Assembly: GCF_000364445.2 (NCBI RefSeq)
Contig: NZ_CP043538.1
Span: 1,371,612-1,435,611, forward strand
Direction of reading: 5' to 3'
From: Methylobacterium mesophilicum SR1.6/6
Lineage (GTDB): Bacteria > Pseudomonadota > Alphaproteobacteria > Rhizobiales > Beijerinckiaceae
Length of the DNA stretch: 64,000 nucleotides
Below the pieces are notes generated by a model, which made no database searches, was not told the origin of the DNA, and saw nothing but the letters and a program-made list of their open reading frames with translations. The number at the start of each line of letters is the position of its first letter. Within the stretch, counting starts at the first letter, position 1. The position numbers and the translations under genes are program-made. Of this stretch, positions 28,685 to 37,395 are shown one piece after another.

Positions 28685-30087
28685 AGCTGACTATGCTGGC
28701 GGAGCCGCTGCTGGAGTTCGGCACCGGAACCCATATCTGCCCCCGAACCGGGATCGAGCGGATGGGGGTCTACGACAAGCGTGACGAGCTCCGCCGGACC
28801 GAGCTTCGGATAGGAGTTGTCGGCCGCGGCGAGGGCGTCGATCTCCTCGATGACTGGCTGGAAAAATGCCGGGTTGGGGTTGAGCGCAAGAAGGAATCGA
28901 AGCTGCTAAACCTTTTCCGAGGGTTCGGCGGCATCAATCAAAACTACGGGTTCCTGACCAAGCTCATCAACTCATCCCAGTATACCCGGACACTGAAGAA
29001 ATCCGACATTACTGAGGTCGTCAAGATGGCCTCCCGTGTGGACCGCATCCAACGGGCTGTCGAACTGTATTACGAGCAGATCCGTTTCCTGGCCGAGAAC
29101 AGAGCCGTTGATGTGATCGTCTGCGTGATGCCGAACGAGATGTTTGACTCCGTGACTACGGCCGATGACGACGACACGGACAAGGATGAGCTGGAGCACA
29201 ATTTTCGGCGCATCCTGAAGGCGAAGTCGATGCACCTCGGCACGCCGCTTCAGCTCGTGCGCGAGAAGACCATCCTCATCACGAAGTTCGCCGGCGATCA
29301 GCAGGATCCAGCCACCAAGGCTTGGAACTTCTGCACGGCCCTGTACTACAAGGGCAACCGCACGATCCCATGGCGCCTAGTCGAGGATACGGCAAAACTG
29401 CGGTCCTGCTACATCGGGATCGGATTCTACAAAAGCCGGGACGGGGCTACGATCTCGTCCAGCCTTGCGCAGGTCTTCGATGAGTTTGGGCACGGCATCA
29501 TCCTCCGCGGTACTCCGGTCTCGATCGACAAGAAGAACCGGCATCCATACCTGAACGAGGAGCAGGCCTACGAGCTGCTGCGCGATGCTCTGGACGAGTA
29601 TGATCGGGCCCTGGAGCACATGCCGGCGCGGATCGTGATCCACAAGTCCAGCTACTTCCGGGATAGCGAGCGGGCCGGGTTCCTCCGCGCGCTCGACGAA
29701 AAGGGCATCAGGTCGAAGGACTTCGTCGCGATCACCGACACCCAGATCAGGCTGTTCGGGGATAGCGACTATCCGCCAAAGCGCGGCACCATGCTGACGA
29801 TCTCGGAGACAGAGGGCGTCCTGTACACGCGCGGGACCGTCGATTTCTACAAGACCTATCCCGGCATGTATGTTCCCAATCCGTTGAAGGTCACCGTCTA
29901 CGAGCAGGATTCCTCCCTCGAAAATCTGTGTGACGAAATCCTCGGCCTGACGAAGATGAACTGGAACAACACGCAGATGGATGGCCGGCTACCAATCACT
30001 CTGGAGTGCGCCAGAAAGATCGGCGATATTATGAAATATGTCAGCCCGACTGAGAAGCCGCAGGTCAGCTACAGTTTCTATATGTAG
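28681..30087 (+). CDS. Short prokaryotic Argonaute (MID-PIWI), probably catalytically inactive
   Basis: This 468-residue protein lacks N and PAZ domains, as in short pAgos. The N-terminal EPLLEFGTGTHICPRTGI is typical of the group. A MID-like part has LFRGFGGINQNYGF and VDVIVCVMPNEMFD. The PIWI half has NRTIPWRL, SCYIGIGFYKSRDG, SSSLAQVFDEFGHG, ARIVIHKSSYFRDSE and a final KMNWNNTQMDGRLPITLE. Catalytic aspartates expected at IGIGF (Gly248) and IVIHK (His321) are absent, so slicing is unlikely; guide-dependent target recognition with effector activation is the expected mode. The start overlaps the partner gene. No other defence gene is adjacent. Confidence 0.9.
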   Translation: MKLTMLAEPLLEFGTGTHICPRTGIERMGVYDKRDELRRTELRIGVVGRGEGVDLLDDWLEKCRVGVERKKESKLLNLFRGFGGINQNYGFLTKLINSSQYTRTLKKSDITEVVKMASRVDRIQRAVELYYEQIRFLAENRAVDVIVCVMPNEMFDSVTTADDDDTDKDELEHNFRRILKAKSMHLGTPLQLVREKTILITKFAGDQQDPATKAWNFCTALYYKGNRTIPWRLVEDTAKLRSCYIGIGFYKSRDGATISSSLAQVFDEFGHGIILRGTPVSIDKKNRHPYLNEEQAYELLRDALDEYDRALEHMPARIVIHKSSYFRDSERAGFLRALDEKGIRSKDFVAITDTQIRLFGDSDYPPKRGTMLTISETEGVLYTRGTVDFYKTYPGMYVPNPLKVTVYEQDSSLENLCDEILGLTKMNWNNTQMDGRLPITLECARKIGDIMKYVSPTEKPQVSYSFYM

Positions 30088-30126
30088 ACCGGCCTTGACA
30101 GTCGCGGCTTGGCCCCGTGCGGTTGA

Positions 30127-30148
30127 GAAGACCACCTAAGTGGTCTTC
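30127..30148 (+). terminator. Hairpin 40 bases downstream of the Argonaute gene
   Basis: GAAGACCAC and GTGGTCTTC form a perfect 9-bp stem with loop CTAA. No T-run follows, so it is a hairpin-type transcript end rather than a classical intrinsic terminator. Confidence 0.55.
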
Positions 30149-30202
30149 GCCTCGAACGGCCTTAGCTTCTGTCAGTTAAAACTTCTTGGCCTGCATCGAA
30201 AC

Positions 30203-30219
30203 CACTGCTTCAAGCAGTG
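30203..30219 (+). terminator. Second hairpin downstream of the Argonaute gene
   Basis: CACTGCTT and AAGCAGTG are complementary around a single central base, giving a 6-8 bp stem. It probably acts with the preceding hairpin. Confidence 0.4.
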
Positions 30220-31768
30220 ACATGAAACACGAGAGTAGATGGCCGCCATGTCGGCTTTCGGGCGGGCACCGAACTTCCGCTCCTGGCGCAACTAGGCCCT
30301 TCAATCATGCAGGCGCAAATGGGAGAGAATTGTCAGTCTCTGTCGTTGTATAATTTGATGGTGTTAGCAGCCTAACGATTTCCGAGATCTTGTACCACCT
30401 GCCCGACCATCCGCATTTTCTGCAGATCTTCATCTGACAACAGCACGATCTGTTCCCGGACTTTCCCGAGCCGAGGCGCTGTCTGGCGTTCTGGCAGGGG
30501 CACTTCGATGGGCCACTGCACTCGGTGAAGGTGGTTCATAGCCGCCTGATCAAGCCCGCAGAACTGAGAGCTATCGCCAGCGAGTGCAACCTGCACTGAC
30601 GCAGACGGAAGGTCCGCGGCAGCGATGAGCGTGTCGCTCAGTTTAGGCGCGTGGTCCACTGCATGGCGCCCGGCGTGAACGCAGGAACAGCGCCGCCCGT
30701 GGCCACGAGGCGGTCGCCCGCCTCGTCCGCCTTCCCGCCGATCGTGCGCACCGGGATTGCGACGCCGGTCGAGCGCTGGCCGAGGGCCTCGGCGTAGAAC
30801 CGTGCAGCGCCGGGGATCATCAAACACGAGCGCCGACCACTGTACCGGCACGCTCAAATGGAAGTACGATGTAGGTTGGGGCAAACTCCGCTTTCATCTC
30901 AATGCACTGTTCTCCGCAAAGGATGGGCGGCTGGCATGCGGAACCTACCGGCTAAGCTTCAAGATCCTGGCGATCAGCTTAGCTCCGGGCGTGCGTCTGT
31001 TGCTTGGATCAGCGGCGCGTCGTCGCCGACCACGGTCGGGCGGTGGCCGTCTGACTTGGGAGTAAGCATGAGTCAGGTCTGTCGCCGGTTGGGATCCAGA
31101 TACGGGTCGATCAGGCAGTGATGGAAGCGGCAGCCCCAGTCCAGGGTCATGTCGGCAGCGCTCGGAGACTGTGATGGCTGAATAGCGGATCGCCGTATTG
31201 GACGATGTTCTGTGCCTGCGTTGCCTTCGCTCGCCACTAAGCGCAGGTGCCAAGATCCCTAACTCGCCAACCTGAACCGCAGTGGCCCGATATGCGATCT
31301 GCCGACCAATTCCACGCCTTCCCCGATCGAGACCCGGTGAGATGGTGGCACCGACAGCGGCTGTGAATGGCTTCCGCATTCACCAGATGCCCAAAGCAAG
31401 GGCATCATCACACCGAGTCGCCGATTTCGGCCCCAACATAACCGAATTCGGCCACGCGCAGCCAGCCGCATCGTACTCAGCCGGTGTCCATGGGGACAAA
31501 CAGAAGAGGACGACCCGAGAATGCGAACCGACTTTAACGAGCTGCGCCAAGCCCTGTTGGCCGGTGGACCCGGCCACAATCTGCACGTCCCTGCGCTGCT
31601 TAGTGTCTGCCGACCCGGCGCAGAGAATTCGTCGCAGCGAGCGGATGAGCCCCGGGATGACTCCAACGATGCTGCTCGCAAGGCAAGCACAAGGGGGTCC
31701 GAACTCCTCGCCGCTACGCCGATCCGGTCCAACGGTCCGGCCTGACAGACCAATCAACAGGAGCAAAC
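30220..31768. other. Gene-poor stretch of decayed island DNA
   Basis: About 1.5 kb with no convincing intact gene. A minus-strand 61-codon frame at 30638-30823 (MMIPGAARFYAEALGQRSTG) and the end of a minus-strand frame at 30372-30640 (LPERQTAPRLGKVREQIVLL) have protein-like composition, but no family was recognised; they may be scraps of phage or plasmid genes. Frames around 31282-31745 look like chance openings. Confidence 0.5.
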
Positions 31769-32146
31769 ATGAACCCGTTAATACCCGAGACTTGCATCCG
31801 CGACGTCGTCCTAGATGCGTTTAGCCTGGCTGTCTCCTACTACAAAGAATTTGCCATCAGTGCCAGCGATGCGCGTCAGATCGCCCACGCAAACTTGAAA
31901 ATCAAGGAGTATACATCCGGAATTGCGACGATTGATTTATCTATTGATCCCGATGGTGAGATTTTTCTTATGCCGGAGTCGGCTGATCTTGTGATTCAAA
32001 GCCTTATGAATTTCATGGGCGATATCGACAGACAGAAAAATCCGCTACTTGCATACCATGTAGGCAATCTGACGATCCAATGTAGGAACGTACAATGCTT
32101 GTCATCCGACAGCGATGATGCCGTCTCAACAAAAAACATTCATTAG
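31769..32146 (+). CDS. Hypothetical protein, low-GC orphan
   Basis: This 125-residue product has a strong AGGAGCAAAC ribosome-binding site before ATG 31769. Its base composition is far more AT-rich than the core genes (for example TTGATTTATCTATTGATCC), a sign of transfer. The sequence (SYYKEFAISASDARQIAHAN, DGEIFLMPESADLVIQSLMN) is soluble and mixed alpha/beta. No family was recognised and no neighbour suggests a job. Confidence 0.6.
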   Translation: MNPLIPETCIRDVVLDAFSLAVSYYKEFAISASDARQIAHANLKIKEYTSGIATIDLSIDPDGEIFLMPESADLVIQSLMNFMGDIDRQKNPLLAYHVGNLTIQCRNVQCLSSDSDDAVSTKNIH

Positions 32147-32198
32147 AGTGTCTTCCGATTGGGCTGATATACTATATCGCTCCGATGGAGGGGGATGT

Positions 32199-32966
32199 CT
32201 GTCCCGACCCTACACCACGGATCTGCTTGAGCGTGTGTCCGATGCGGCAGCGGCGACCTTGCACCGCCATGCGGCGGCACGTTCTGCAGTTGCTGCAGTC
32301 ACAGTGCTCTACTGGATGGCAGCCCTTGAGGCGACCGGAATTGTGGCGGCTCGCCCGATGAGCCGATCGCGCCGCTCGAAGCTCGACTAGTATGAGGCTT
32401 TCCTGCGCGAGCTGATCGCAGAGCACGATGACCTCATTCTGGAAGAGATGCGCACCCGTCTACGCGAGGATCAGGATCTCACGGTGGGGCTCGGCACGCT
32501 GTGGCGCTTCCTCGACGCGCGCCGTCCGACCTACAAAAAACACCGCCCACGCAGCTGAGCAGGAGCATCGGGATGTGAGGACGGCGCGCTAGGCGTGGTT
32601 CGAGGGCCAGCCCGATCTCGACCCGGCCCGGCCGGTGTTCATCGACGAGACATGAACGGCCCCCAACATGGCCCGCACGCGCTGGCGCTGTGTTCGGGGC
32701 GAACGCCTACGCTCGGGTGTGCCGCAGGCTCATTAGCGGACCACGACATTCGTGGCGGCCTACGTCTGTCCGGGTTGTTTGCACCGTTCGTGCTGTACGG
32801 CCCGATCAGCCGTGAGACTTTCCGGGCCTACCATCAGGTGCTGGTGCCGGAACTCGCCCCCGGCGACATCGCGGTCATGGACTATTTGGGCAGCCACAAG
32901 GGACCTGCTGCACATGCAGTCATCGAGGGGATAGGAGTTCGGCTGCTCTCTTCCCGCACAGTGTAA
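32199..32966 (+). pseudogene. IS630-family transposase remnant
   Basis: The frame starts with SRPYTTDLLERVSDA and continues to VAARPMSRSRRSKLD, then a stop. After it YEAFLRELIAEHDDLILEEM and TRLREDQDLTVGLGTLWRFL are clearly the IS630 helix-turn-helix region. The DDE part is recognisable in broken frames: VFIDET near 32640, then LRLSGLFAPFVLYGPISRET and VLVPELAPGDIAVMDYLGSH. Homology ends near 32950, so the C-terminus is lost. Several stops and frameshifts make it inactive. Terminal inverted repeats were not found. Confidence 0.85.
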
Positions 32967-33149
32967 ATACGAGCCGAACTCGCCGGCTTCGCTCAACTGG
33001 GCAACTCAGAGATACAATACGGTTCTTCGAGCAATCTGAGTTCATCAAGAAATCTTGAGGGCCGCTGCCGCTCGCTACAAGATCATCCGGACTACCGTTC
33101 AGTAGTGACGCTCGCGCCAAACCAACACCGATCAGCGAATTGCTCCGAA

Positions 33150-33299
33150 GGAACTCTGCTCCAGCGTGTTGAGCGTGGAGGACGAGGCGATCATCGTCGC
33201 CTTCCGGCGGCACATCCTGCTGCAGCTGGACAACTGCCTCTATGCGCTGCAGCCGAGTCTTCGCATCTGACCCGCTCGTCACTGCATCGCTGCCTGTAG
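33150..33299 (+). pseudogene. IS481-family transposase remnant
   Basis: The frame reads VLSVEDEAIIVAFRRHILLQ and then LDNCLYALQPSL before a stop; the next frame gives HLTRSSLHRCL. Together these match the conserved N-terminal block of IS481-type transposases (VEDEAIIVAFRRH, LYALQP, LTRSSLHRCL). Everything downstream is missing. Confidence 0.75.
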
Positions 33300-33476
33300 C
33301 GCCGCGGCGTCAGCCACCCGCCGACATTAACGACGAGTCTTAACGGCCGCGCTTTGAGGCTTGCCCAATTACCGACGCAAAGATCGAAAAAAGGCTTCGA
33401 ATACTTTACAATGTTCACGCTCCGGACGCAGTAATACGGGCCAAATGTATTCAAATCTACTTTCACTGCGATCTGA

Positions 33477-33935
33477 TTAGCGCAGTTTTTCCGCCAGACG
33501 TCTGCCTATAAGGTCGAAAATGAAACTCAAGAATTCCAATTCATTGACATCTGAAAGAGAAACGCTGCTCCGATGCCGCTGTCGGCTTAGCATTTCTGCA
33601 TTTAAGATACCGGCGAGCCTACTTTTAATAGATTGGCCAGTATGAGTTGACGGCCATGTATGTTCTGGACCCATATGTCTCGTGATTAAGCGTAGCATTG
33701 GTTCCGACAATTCACTTTCTTCCTCGTTAAGCAGGAACTTAGTGTCGCGGATGACTCCCTGTTCGACGTAGTACTCGACTTGTTCGCTGATGGACCTCCC
33801 ATCGCGCTTTGCCAAATCGTCAAGAGCGTCTCGCAATTCCGTTCTGAGCCGGAAGGTCATCGAATGTCGCTTCTTCTCCCCCGGAGGCAGGCTTGGCCGA
33901 CCTCGTCTTCCAGGCCGCTCGCGTTCGTCCGCCAT
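33477..33935 (-). CDS. Ribbon-helix-helix (Arc-like) DNA-binding protein
   Basis: This 152-residue protein starts at ATG 33935 (MADERERPG); a longer frame begins at 33962. A basic N-terminus with RPSLPPGEKKRHSMTFRLRT is followed by ELRDALDDLAKRDGRSISEQ, the strand-helix-helix pattern of Arc-type repressors that bind operators as dimers. The C-terminal 90 residues are unrelated to known families in my reading. Base composition is well below the genome level, so it came with the island. The 150 bases before 34114 hold no other gene. Confidence 0.7.
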   Translation of the reverse strand: MADERERPGRRGRPSLPPGEKKRHSMTFRLRTELRDALDDLAKRDGRSISEQVEYYVEQGVIRDTKFLLNEEESELSEPMLRLITRHMGPEHTWPSTHTGQSIKSRLAGILNAEMLSRQRHRSSVSLSDVNELEFLSFIFDLIGRRLAEKLR

Positions 33936-34113
33936 GTGCCACTCTCCGTCTGAGCACGCCATAAATATCGCGTCCCATATTCCAACACGTTAAAGCTTGC
34001 CACTACCCGAGCAGGCTGCTATTTACGAGTTTATAAGCACCTACCAAAAAGGTGGTCAGGGTGGAAGCGCCGCAGCGCGAGCTGTCTCTTAGGGTGCCGA
34101 TTGAGGGCTGAGC

Positions 34114-34320
34114 ATGTCGCGCCGCAAGAGTTTCACAAAGACTGCCATCACACGTGCTGTGGCCGGCATGCAGGCTGCCGGCCTCAAGGTCACCGGCCTT
34201 GAAATCTCGCCCGACAAGGTCGTGATCCACTCCGGGCAGCCGACGAAATCGGACTCTGCCAATCCGCTCGACGTATGGAGGGCCAAGCGCGATGCGCGTG
34301 CGACTGAAAGGCCTCAATAG
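34114..34320 (+). CDS. Small hypothetical protein preceding integrase
   Basis: This 68-residue basic protein (MSRRKSFTKTAITRAVAGMQ, then KVTGLEISPDKVVIHSG) overlaps the integrase start by 29 bases in another frame. Small basic genes of this kind often precede island integrases and may act as an excisionase-like or accessory factor; this is a guess from position. Composition matches the integrase. Confidence 0.65.
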   Translation: MSRRKSFTKTAITRAVAGMQAAGLKVTGLEISPDKVVIHSGQPTKSDSANPLDVWRAKRDARATERPQ

Positions 34321-35341
34321 CAAGCGCAAGCGCCTCGCCGATGGTACTTGGCGCACCTACTTCTACGCGTACAAGGGCGGCCCCCGCCTCAAGGGCGAGC
34401 CAGGTACGCCCGAGTTTATGTCGTGCTATCAGGAAGCGGTGTCGCGTCACTCGCAGACCGCCGCGGATACGCTCTCATCGGTGTTGAGGCGCTTCCAAGC
34501 CAGTGACGCCTTCCGCTCGCTGAGTGTGGCGACCCGCCGGGATTACGTCCGGTACATCAGAATGATCGACGCCGAGTTTGAAGATTTCCCACTCAGCGCG
34601 CTCTCTGACAAGAGGACGCGCGGCGAGTTTATGGCCTGGCGCGACCGGTTGGCGATGCGCTCTCGTCGGGGGGCGGATTACGCCTGGGCCGTACTCGCGC
34701 GGATCCTGTCCTGGGCGATTGACCGCGGCTTGGTCCTCGCCAATCCTTGCGAGAGGGGTGGTCGGCTCTACAGGGCCAGCCGCGCCGACAAGGTGTGGAG
34801 CGATGACGATGAGGCTCGCTTCCTCGCCTCCGCGCCGGCCCACCTGCATCTTGCTCTGATCCTCGCCCTGTGGACGGGACAGCGCCAGGGAGACCTGCTC
34901 CGGTTGCCCTGGGCTGCCTACGACGGCGCCGCAATCCGGCTGACGCAGCAGAAGACCGGTGCGCGTGTTTACGTGCCTGTCGGAGCTCCTCTAAAAGCCG
35001 CCCTAGATGCTATGCCGCGCACCAGCGGGATGATCCTGCTGAACTCGGACGGCCGATCCTGGACGAGCGACGGCTTTCGAACCTCGTGGCGCAAGGCATG
35101 CTTCGCTGCCGGCATCACGGGTCTAACTTTTCACGACCTGCGCGGCACGGCCGTGAGTCGCCTCGCCATGGCGGGGGCTTCCTCTGCGGAGATCGCGACG
35201 CTGACCGGGCACTCGCTCCGAGATGTGGATGCGATCTTGGACAGCCATTACCTGCACCGCGATCCGGCGATGGCCCAGGAGGCGATCAGAAGGCTCGAAG
35301 CCAGAACGAAACTTCCCGACCGAGCCCCCGACCGAGTGTAG
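34292..35341 (+). CDS. Tyrosine recombinase / phage-type integrase
   Basis: This 349-residue site-specific recombinase has a GGAGGG ribosome-binding site nine bases before ATG 34292. The N-terminal DNA-binding part spans about residues 1-170; the catalytic part carries Arg198 (TGQRQGDLLRL), His281 and Arg284 (FHDLRGTAVSRLA), His307 (TGHS) and the nucleophile Tyr320 (SHYLHRD). All are present, so it may be active. It points at tRNA-Lys, whose 3' end begins 49 bases beyond the stop. This is the usual arrangement of an island integrated into a tRNA gene. Confidence 0.93.
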   Translation: MRVRLKGLNSKRKRLADGTWRTYFYAYKGGPRLKGEPGTPEFMSCYQEAVSRHSQTAADTLSSVLRRFQASDAFRSLSVATRRDYVRYIRMIDAEFEDFPLSALSDKRTRGEFMAWRDRLAMRSRRGADYAWAVLARILSWAIDRGLVLANPCERGGRLYRASRADKVWSDDDEARFLASAPAHLHLALILALWTGQRQGDLLRLPWAAYDGAAIRLTQQKTGARVYVPVGAPLKAALDAMPRTSGMILLNSDGRSWTSDGFRTSWRKACFAAGITGLTFHDLRGTAVSRLAMAGASSAEIATLTGHSLRDVDAILDSHYLHRDPAMAQEAIRRLEARTKLPDRAPDRV

Positions 35342-35389
35342 CTGTTCTAGCAAACTCGAGAAAAAGTCCCAGCTAATCAGAGAGTTAGA

Positions 35390-35465
<76 letters not shown>

Positions 35466-35563
35466 GATCGCTTCTGCGATCGCCCGGCGGCCACCAAGTC
35501 CGCTGGGGTGGCTGGCTGATACCAACGCGGCCGGGGGCTGTCCACCCCCGACCGGCGATTTTC

Positions 35564-37126
35564 TCATTCCGCAGCGGCATGCTGCGCATGCACGCGCACC
35601 GCATGGGCTGCGAGCTTGTTCAACGCCGAGAGATACGCCTTCGCCGAGGCGACCAGCGTGTCCGGATCGGCGCCGCGGGCGGTGACGCTGCGATCGCCGT
35701 CGCGCAGACGCACGGAGACCTCCGCCTGCGCGTCGGTGCCGCCCGTCACGGCGTGGACCTGATAAAGCTCCAGCTGAGCCTGATGCGGCACCAGCGCGGA
35801 GATCGCGTTGAACACCGCGTCCACAGGCCCGTTGCCGTCCGCCTCCTCGATCCGCGTGCCAGTCTCGTCGGCGATGCGCAGGGTGGCCCGCTGCGGCCCG
35901 CGGGTGCCGGCGATAACCGACAGGGAAACCAGCCGGATCCGGTCGTGGGCCGTGGCGAGGTTCTCGTCGACCAGCGCTTCGATATCCTCGTCGTAGACGT
36001 GCTTCTTGCGGTCGGCCAACGCCTTGAACCGCTCGAACGCGTCCTGGAACTGGTTGTCGGACAGGTGCAGGCCGAGATCCTCAAGCTTGGAGCGGAACGC
36101 AGCCCGTCCAGAATGCTTGCCCATCACCAGGGACGTCTTGGTCAGGCCCACCGAGGCCGGCGTCATAATCTCGTAGGTCTCGGCGTTCTTGAGCATGCCG
36201 TCCTGGTGGATGCCGCTCTCGTGCGCGAAGGCGTTGCGGCCGACGATCGCCTTGTTGAACTGCACGGGGAAGTTCGTGGCATGGCTCACGAGCTTCGAGG
36301 CGCGGGTCAGCATGGTCGTCTCGACACCGGTCTCGTAGGGCAGCACATCGGCGCGGGTGCGCAAGGCCATCACGATCTCTTCGAGCGCGGCGTTGCCGGC
36401 ACGCTCGCCGATGCCGTTGATCGTGCACTCCACCTGCCGGGCGCCGCCCTCGATGCCCGCCAGGGAGTTCGCGATCGCAAGACCCAGGTCGTTGTGGCAA
36501 TGCACCGAGAACACCGCCTTGTCGGCGTTCGGCACCCGCTCGCGCACGTTCGCGAACATGTCCCGGTATTCTGAGGGCGTGGCGTAGCCCACCGTGTCGG
36601 GCAGGTTGATCGTGGTGGCCCCGGCCTTGATCGCCGCCTCGACGCAGCGGCACAGATAGTCGATCGGCGTGCGGGTCGCGTCCATGGCCGACCACTCCAC
36701 GTCGTCGACGAGGTCGCGGGCCTGCGCCACGGTCTTGAGGATGATCTCGATCACCTCATCCTGGCTCTTGCGCATCTGGTGCGCGAGGTGGATCGGCGAG
36801 GTCGACACGAAGGTGTGGATCCGCGCGCGCCGGGCGTGCCGCACGGCCTCGCCGGCCCGGGCGATGTCGGCGGGGATCGCGCGGGCCAGACCCGCGATGG
36901 TCGCGCGCTTGGTCCGGCGGGCGATCTCCGAGACGGCCTCGAAGTCGCCGATCGAGGCGATCGGGAATCCGGCCTCGATGATGTCGACGCCCATCGTGTC
37001 GAGCAGTTCGGCCACCGCGAGCTTCTCGTCGAAGGTCATGGTGGCGCCGGGGCACTGCTCGCCGTCGCGCAGCGTGGTGTCGAAGATCAGGATGCGGTCG
37101 CGGGCGGTGCTGGAGGTCGAGGTCAT
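35564..37126 (-). CDS. leuA: 2-isopropylmalate synthase
   Basis: The first committed enzyme of leucine synthesis condenses acetyl-CoA with 2-ketoisovalerate. The protein has 520 residues. The TIM-barrel part has the N-terminal signature FDTTLRDGEQCPGATM near residue 15, HCHNDLGLAIANS with metal-binding histidines near residue 205, and HESGIHQDGMLKN. The C-terminal regulatory domain (about 390-515), which binds leucine for feedback inhibition, is complete. It is preceded by a leucine-rich leader peptide and a hairpin at 37213-37357. leuB lies 2.2 kb away on the other strand. Confidence 0.96.
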   Translation of the reverse strand: MTSTSSTARDRILIFDTTLRDGEQCPGATMTFDEKLAVAELLDTMGVDIIEAGFPIASIGDFEAVSEIARRTKRATIAGLARAIPADIARAGEAVRHARRARIHTFVSTSPIHLAHQMRKSQDEVIEIILKTVAQARDLVDDVEWSAMDATRTPIDYLCRCVEAAIKAGATTINLPDTVGYATPSEYRDMFANVRERVPNADKAVFSVHCHNDLGLAIANSLAGIEGGARQVECTINGIGERAGNAALEEIVMALRTRADVLPYETGVETTMLTRASKLVSHATNFPVQFNKAIVGRNAFAHESGIHQDGMLKNAETYEIMTPASVGLTKTSLVMGKHSGRAAFRSKLEDLGLHLSDNQFQDAFERFKALADRKKHVYDEDIEALVDENLATAHDRIRLVSLSVIAGTRGPQRATLRIADETGTRIEEADGNGPVDAVFNAISALVPHQAQLELYQVHAVTGGTDAQAEVSVRLRDGDRSVTARGADPDTLVASAKAYLSALNKLAAHAVRVHAQHAAAE

Positions 37127-37212
37127 GGCGTTACCCTGTCGCGGGCCGCCCGGCTCAGAATGGCGCGGCGCGGCGTGGTGCCCGATGGGGCGGATTCGCG
37201 AATGGAAGAACT

Positions 37213-37253
37213 CCCCTGAAGGCCCAGGCGCGCGCCCGGACGGCCCTCAGGGG
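37213..37253 (-). promoter_or_regulatory. Putative leuA attenuator hairpin
   Basis: On the minus strand CCCCTGAGGGCC pairs with GGCCTTCAGGGG, a 12-bp stem with one G-T wobble and a 17-base GC-rich loop. The stem overlaps the stop codon of the leucine-rich leader peptide, so ribosome position could decide whether it forms. This fits leucine-dependent attenuation of leuA; an alternative antiterminator was not traced. Confidence 0.65.
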
Positions 37254-37357
37254 CGGGTAAGCAGAAGCGGAAGAGCGAGCCCGGCGCGGCGCGCACGCGA
37301 CCACGGCGCCGTCTTGGCGGCGCGGGCGGTCTCGGGCGCTGAGCCGGCTCTGGCCAA
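37247..37357 (-). CDS. Leucine-rich leader peptide of leuA
   Basis: A 36-codon frame starts at TTG 37357, with GAGGAGAG seven bases upstream, and ends ...GLALPLLLTRP. Five of seven codons in one stretch are leucine (CTC, CTT, CTT, CTG, CTT). It ends inside the hairpin about 120 bases upstream of leuA, the classical design of a leu leader. The start codon is the least certain part; the leucine run and stop are clear. Confidence 0.65.
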   Translation of the reverse strand: MARAGSAPETARAAKTAPWSRARRAGLALPLLLTRP

Positions 37358-37395
37358 GGCTCGTCTCTCCTCTCGGCGGCCTGCGCGGGATGATC

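Noticed and set aside
31282..31760. Possible transposon end or gene near the repeated wording CCGATTTCGGCCCC / CCGAATTCGGCC
   Set aside because: No transposase motif and no matching inverted repeat elsewhere; kept only as decayed DNA.
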